Assembly: GCF_031458075.1 (NCBI RefSeq)
Contig: NZ_JAVDXT010000001.1
Coordinates: 186,001 to 250,000 of the forward strand
Source: Rhodoferax_B ferrireducens_A
GTDB taxonomy: Bacteria > Pseudomonadota > Gammaproteobacteria > Burkholderiales > Burkholderiaceae_C
Direction of reading: 5' to 3'
Length of the DNA stretch: 64,000 bases
Shown: one piece after another, positions 60,429 to 64,000 of the stretch
How the letters are laid out: each line of letters starts with the position of its first letter
How positions within the stretch are numbered: the first letter of the stretch is position 1
The notes under the pieces: generated by a model
Database searches by the model: none
What the model was told of the DNA's origin: nothing
Seen by the model: the letters and a program-made list of their open reading frames with translations, nothing else
Position numbers and translations under genes: made by a program

Positions 60429-61393
60429 TGCAAGTTTTGACGGCGATGATTTTGGCGGCTTTTGTAGGTTACGGAGGCGCCTGGTACATGGGATTGCTGG
60501 AAGGGAATTTTGCCCTGCTGCTGTTTTTGGCAACCCTGGTCACCGGCCTGTACTGGTTGGCCGAGAAGTTTTATTTCCTGCCACGCCGCAAACAGGCGGC
60601 TTTGGACCTCGAAAAAGCCTCCGAGTTGCGCTTGGCAGAGCTCAAGAAGATGGGTATCACCCAGGTCGACCAGGTGGTACCCGATGCCCAGGCGCGTTTG
60701 CTGATGCAACCCTGGTGGCTGGACTGGACGGCCGGCCTGTTCCCGGTGATCGTGGCGGTGTTTCTGCTGCGTTCCTTCCTGTTTGAGCCGTTCAAGATTC
60801 CGTCCGGTTCGATGATTCCCACGCTGCTGGTCGGTGACCTGATCCTGGTGAACAAATTCCACTACGGTGTGCGCCTGCCGGTGCTCAATACCAAGATTAC
60901 TGAGGGCACGCCGCCCCAGCGTGGCGACGTGATGGTGTTCCGTTACCCCCCCAAGCCCAGCCTGGACTACATCAAGCGGGTGGTCGGCGTACCGGGTGAT
61001 GAGGTGGCTTACATCAACAAACGCCTGACCGTCAACGGCAAGGCGATCGACACCACGGCCTTGCCCGACTTTTTCGACGAAGACCAGATGCGCTACTTCA
61101 AGCAGTTTGAAGAAAAGCTCGGCGACAAACCGCATCGTCTGCTGAATGACGACGACCGTCCGGCCTTTGTGCAGGGGGCCGACGATTTTGCGTTCCGCAA
61201 AAACTGCCAGTACAGCGTCGAAGGCGTGGTTTGCAAAGTGCCCGAAGGCCAGTACTTCATGATGGGCGACAACCGCGACAATTCGCTCGATTCGCGCTAC
61301 TGGGGCTTTGTGCCGGACAAGAACATCGTGGGCAAGGCCTTCTTTGTCTGGATGAATTTCGGCAGCCTCAAGCGCATTGGCGGATTCAACTAG
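60428..61393 (+). CDS. lepB: Signal peptidase I
   Basis: A 321-aa leader peptidase. Two N-terminal helices (about 1-20 and 27-45) and a third near 103-118 place the catalytic domain in the periplasm. Catalytic Ser128 is in PSGSMIPTLL and Lys183 in YIKRVVGVPGDEV. MGDNRDNSLDSR near the end is box E. It cleaves Sec and Tat signal peptides. The ATG overlaps the lepA stop. Confidence 0.96.
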   Translation: MQVLTAMILAAFVGYGGAWYMGLLEGNFALLLFLATLVTGLYWLAEKFYFLPRRKQAALDLEKASELRLAELKKMGITQVDQVVPDAQARLLMQPWWLDWTAGLFPVIVAVFLLRSFLFEPFKIPSGSMIPTLLVGDLILVNKFHYGVRLPVLNTKITEGTPPQRGDVMVFRYPPKPSLDYIKRVVGVPGDEVAYINKRLTVNGKAIDTTALPDFFDEDQMRYFKQFEEKLGDKPHRLLNDDDRPAFVQGADDFAFRKNCQYSVEGVVCKVPEGQYFMMGDNRDNSLDSRYWGFVPDKNIVGKAFFVWMNFGSLKRIGGFN

Positions 61394-61419
61394 CCTGATA
61401 CAGCTCGTAAGGACACAGC

Positions 61420-61773
61420 ATGAAACATCCTCTCAAATCCAAACAACGCGGCCTGTCTTTCATTGGACTGGTGCTGACCTCGGCACTGATCGTCTCGGTG
61501 TTCATCGTGGGTGCCAAGCTGGTGCCGACCGTGATCGAACACCAGGCGATTTTGAAAGCGCTGAACAAAGCCCAGGGCGGCAATACCGTGCCCGAAGTGC
61601 GCGCCATTTTCGACAAGGCCGCCACCATTGACGATATTTCGTCGGTGTCCGGCAAAGACCTGGAAGTGACCAAGAACGGCGAGAAAGTCGTGGTCAAGGT
61701 GGCATACAACAAAGAAATCGAACTGGTCGGCCCTGCGTATTTGCTGATCAAGTACACCGGATCCAGCAAATAG
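61420..61773 (+). CDS. DUF4845 single-pass membrane protein
   Basis: A 117-aa protein with a basic N-terminus (MKHPLKSKQRGLS), one membrane helix (FIGLVLTSALIVSVFIVGA, about 14-32), and a small soluble domain facing the periplasm. The N-terminal KQRGLSFIGL recalls a pilin-like start, but there is no prepilin Glu at position +5 of a cut site. DUF4845 genes sit between lepB and rnc in many Betaproteobacteria. Function unknown. Confidence 0.85.
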   Translation: MKHPLKSKQRGLSFIGLVLTSALIVSVFIVGAKLVPTVIEHQAILKALNKAQGGNTVPEVRAIFDKAATIDDISSVSGKDLEVTKNGEKVVVKVAYNKEIELVGPAYLLIKYTGSSK

Positions 61774-61774
61774 C

Positions 61775-62461
61775 GTGAACGATGGCCTGTTAGCACTGCA
61801 GCAACGTCTGCAGCATGTTTTTTCCGATAGCAAGCTGCTGGTGCGTGCCACCACCCACCGCAGCTTTTCGGCCGACCACAACGAGCGGCTGGAATTCCTG
61901 GGCGATTCGGTCCTGAACCTGTCCGTCGCGGGCATGCTCTACACCCGGCTGAAGGATCTGCCCGAGGGCGACCTGTCCCGCGTCCGCGCGAACATGGTCA
62001 AGCAGGACACCTTGCACCAGCTTGCCGTCGGGCTGGATCTGCCCAGCGTGCTGCGCCTGGGGGAGGGCGAGGCCCGTTCCGGCGGACAAAAGCGTCCGTC
62101 CATCCTGGCCGATGCCCTGGAAGCCGTGATTGGCGCGGTGTATCTGGACGCCGGCTATGGGGCCGCAGAAGCCCTGGTCCAGCGCCTGTTCAAGGCGGTG
62201 GAAATCAACCCGCAGATGCAGGCCATTGGCAAAGACCCGAAAACCGAGTTGCAGGAGTGGCTGCAGGGTCGCAAAATGAAAGTACCCGCCTACCGCGTGG
62301 TCAGCACCCTGGGGGCTGCCCATCGGCAGACCTTCGATGTGGAATGTGAAATTGTTGAGCTCGGCCAAACCGAGCGCGGCATTGGCGGCTCGCGCCGCGC
62401 TGGCGAACAGGCGGCGGCCGCTGCCATGCTGGTAAAACTGAATCTCAAGCCGTCGCCGTGA
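61775..62461 (+). CDS. rnc: Ribonuclease III
   Basis: A 228-aa RNase III with GTG start. The catalytic signature ERLEFLGDSVL is at about 37-47, with Glu40 and Asp44 among the metal ligands; LADALEAVIGAVYLDAGY holds the second pair. The dsRNA-binding domain runs from about 155 to the end. It cuts rRNA precursors and structured RNAs. Start is two bases after the DUF4845 stop, and the end overlaps era (GTGA). Confidence 0.96.
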   Translation: MNDGLLALQQRLQHVFSDSKLLVRATTHRSFSADHNERLEFLGDSVLNLSVAGMLYTRLKDLPEGDLSRVRANMVKQDTLHQLAVGLDLPSVLRLGEGEARSGGQKRPSILADALEAVIGAVYLDAGYGAAEALVQRLFKAVEINPQMQAIGKDPKTELQEWLQGRKMKVPAYRVVSTLGAAHRQTFDVECEIVELGQTERGIGGSRRAGEQAAAAAMLVKLNLKPSP

Positions 62462-63501
62462 AAGCTCCTCAAATGACCGCTACCCCTTCTTCTCCTCCCG
62501 TTCCGGCGACCGAGCCTTCCGATGCGCCAGACGACCTGTCTTCGCTGGAAGGCATGCTGGCGAACCTGAAAAAATCCTCCCCCGGCACCACCGACACCAC
62601 CGGCCAGCGCTGCGGCCTGGTTGCCATCGTCGGCAAGCCCAACGTCGGCAAGTCCACCCTGCTGAATGCCGTGGTGGGCCAGAAGATCAGCATCACCTCG
62701 CGCAAGGCCCAGACCACGCGGCACCGCATCACCGGCATCCGCACGCGCGACAACACCCAGTTCGTGTTCGTCGATACGCCTGGCTTCCAGACCCACCACA
62801 ACAATGCACTGAACCGCTCGCTGAACAAGACCGTGCTCGGCGCGGTCGGTGATGTGGATCTGATCCTGTTCGTGGTCGAGGCCGGCAGCTTCACCCTGGC
62901 CGATGCCAAGGTGCTGTCCTTGCTCAAGCAAGACATCCCGGTGCTGCTGATCGCCAATAAGCTGGACAATGTGCACCGCCGCGCCGAAATCGCGCCCTGG
63001 CTGCAAACCATGCAGGAACGTCACCAATTCGCCGAATTCGTGCCCATGTCGGCCAAGAACGCCAAGGACGTGGAGCGCCTGTTCGCCATCTGCGCCAAGT
63101 ACCTGCCCGAACAAGGCTGGTGGTACGCCGAGGACGAACTGACCGACCGCAGCGAGAAGTTCCAGGCGGCCGAAACCGTGCGCGAAAAGCTGTTCCGTCT
63201 GACCGGCGATGAGCTGCCTTACACCTCCACCGTCATCATCGACAAGTTCGAAGAAGAACCTCCCGCCCGCAAAGGCCAGAAGCGCCTGCTGAAGATCGCC
63301 GCCACCATTGTGGTCGAGCGCGATGGCCACAAGGCCATGGTGATCGGCGACAAGGGCGAGCGTATCAAGCGCATCGGCATGGAAACCCGTGTCGAACTCG
63401 AAAAACTGATGGACGCCAAGGTGTTCATCGAGGTCTGGGTCAAGGTCCGTTCCGGCTGGGCCGATGATGAGGCGCGCGTCCGCAGTTTTGGCTACGAGTG
63501 A
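62458..63501 (+). CDS. era: GTPase Era
   Basis: A 347-aa Era that binds the 3' end of 16S rRNA and aids 30S assembly. GTPase motifs: GKPNVGKSTLLN (G1), ITSRKAQTTRHRITGI (switch), DTPGF (G3), NKLD (G4), SAKN (G5). The KH domain has VERDGHKAMVIGDKGERIKR. The N-terminal 50 residues are Ser/Pro/Thr-rich and longer than in E. coli. A GTG start overlapping rnc is assumed; ATG at 62473 would remove five residues. Confidence 0.95.
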   Translation: MKAPQMTATPSSPPVPATEPSDAPDDLSSLEGMLANLKKSSPGTTDTTGQRCGLVAIVGKPNVGKSTLLNAVVGQKISITSRKAQTTRHRITGIRTRDNTQFVFVDTPGFQTHHNNALNRSLNKTVLGAVGDVDLILFVVEAGSFTLADAKVLSLLKQDIPVLLIANKLDNVHRRAEIAPWLQTMQERHQFAEFVPMSAKNAKDVERLFAICAKYLPEQGWWYAEDELTDRSEKFQAAETVREKLFRLTGDELPYTSTVIIDKFEEEPPARKGQKRLLKIAATIVVERDGHKAMVIGDKGERIKRIGMETRVELEKLMDAKVFIEVWVKVRSGWADDEARVRSFGYE

Positions 63502-63504
63502 TTC

Positions 63505-64000
63505 GTGGCGTCAAAACGCTTCCATGACGAGCCTGCTTACGTACTGCACCGCTACGACTGGAGCGAGTCCAGCCTGATCCTGGAGGTCTTCACCCGCCAC
63601 CACGGCCGCATGGCGATTGTGGCCAAGGGGGTGAAGAAGCCGACTTCCAACTTCCGTCCCATCCTGCTGCCGCTGCAGCCTCTGCGCCTGTCGTTTGGCG
63701 GCGATGCGGAAATCCGCAACCTCAAGGCGGCCGAGTGGGTGGGCGGCCATGTGATGCCGACCGGCGATGCGCTGTTGTCCGGCTACTACCTGAACGAGCT
63801 GCTGATGCGCCTGCTGGCGCGCGACGACCCGCACACGGCTTTGTTCGACGCCTACGGCGTTGCGGTGCAGGTGCTGGCCTCTGAGCATGGGGAAGCGCTG
63901 CAACCGGCGCTGCGGGCGTTTGAGCTGCTGTTGCTGCGCGAGATTGGCCTGCTGCCCTTGCTGGACGTGCAGACCATGACCTTCGAGCCGCTGCAGCCCG
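63505..64000 (+). CDS. recO: DNA repair protein RecO (cut by right edge)
   Basis: A GTG at 63505, three bases after the era stop, opens a frame that continues to the window end (165 residues visible). It starts MASKRFHDEPAYVLHRYDWSE, with the OB-fold part SLILEVFTRHHGRMAIVAKG and then LLPLQPLRLSFGG, as in RecO. RecO loads RecA onto SSB-coated single strands with RecR. The zinc-finger C-terminal half lies outside. Confidence 0.93.
   Translation, partial: MASKRFHDEPAYVLHRYDWSESSLILEVFTRHHGRMAIVAKGVKKPTSNFRPILLPLQPLRLSFGGDAEIRNLKAAEWVGGHVMPTGDALLSGYYLNELLMRLLARDDPHTALFDAYGVAVQVLASEHGEALQPALRAFELLLLREIGLLPLLDVQTMTFEPLQP

Noticed and set aside
61420..61773. DUF4845 protein as a minor pilin
   Set aside because: It begins with a basic stretch and a hydrophobic helix, but lacks a Gly/Ala prepilin cut followed by Glu at +5.

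Overview
This window reads as a piece of core chromosome from a betaproteobacterium of the order Burkholderiales, most probably family Comamonadaceae (Rhodoferax/Acidovorax-like). The evidence is the gene content and order: rpmF-plsX-fabHDG-acpP-fabF-rpoE-rseA-rseB-degP-lepA-lepB-rnc-era-recO, pilBCD-coaE-zapD-yacG, hisIE-HIT-tatABC, petABC-sspAB and hemCDXY. There are also short AT-rich TAGC/GCGCTT palindromes of a kind I associate with this family. No prophage, insertion sequence, integrase, CRISPR array or defence island was seen, and gene packing is dense.

Layout. 1-6.0 kb: a DHH phosphoesterase cut by the left edge, an FMN-dependent 2-hydroxy-acid (lactate) dehydrogenase, two identical tRNA-Arg(ACG) genes each with its own terminator, greB, and the gmk-rpoZ-spoT nucleotide/ppGpp block on the minus strand. 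6.1-9.3 kb: hisI, hisE, a small membrane protein, a HIT hydrolase and tatABC. 9.4-14.3 kb: a membrane-anchored HtrA protease, an MHS-family transporter, a Nif3-like protein, pdxA and mscL. 14.4-18.6 kb: the cytochrome bc1 operon petABC, sspA, sspB and tRNA-Thr(UGU). 18.6-25.7 kb: a DciA-like protein, secA, argJ, a DUF815 ATPase, mutT, yacG and zapD. 25.7-30.1 kb: coaE and the type IV pilus genes pilD, pilC and pilB. 30.2-34.9 kb: rluC divergent from rne. 35-42.1 kb: hemC, hemD, hemX and hemY, divergent from ppc. 42.2-47.6 kb: manC, a HAD phosphatase, a Rieske protein, an S49 peptidase, an RsmI-like methylase, maf and yceD. 47.8-58.1 kb: rpmF, fatty acid synthesis, then the sigma-E module. 58.1-64 kb: a gene-free 495-bp stretch, then lepA, lepB, a DUF4845 gene, rnc, era and recO (cut by the right edge).

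How the genes work together. Most encode growth-linked housekeeping: membrane lipid synthesis, haem, respiration, protein export (SecA, Tat, LepB, SppA), RNA processing (RNase E, RNase III, RluC) and transcription control (GreB, omega, SpoT, SspA, RpoE). Export and envelope quality control recur: both export routes, two HtrA proteases and the RpoE-RseA-RseB circuit lie here.

The least ordinary sequence is not in the genes. Between degP and lepA there is a promoter-like site, a 13-bp long-range helix, a cluster of DnaA-box-like 9-mers and a compact promoter-plus-terminator unit that could make a small RNA of about 65 nt. Short AT-rich palindromic modules lie between genes and also inside hemD, the Nif3 gene, fabD, rseA, plsX and ppc without breaking the frame. 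The rpmF leader carries three hairpins in a row. The tRNA-Arg duplication has covarying terminators. All these are readings by eye. No search or folding program was run.
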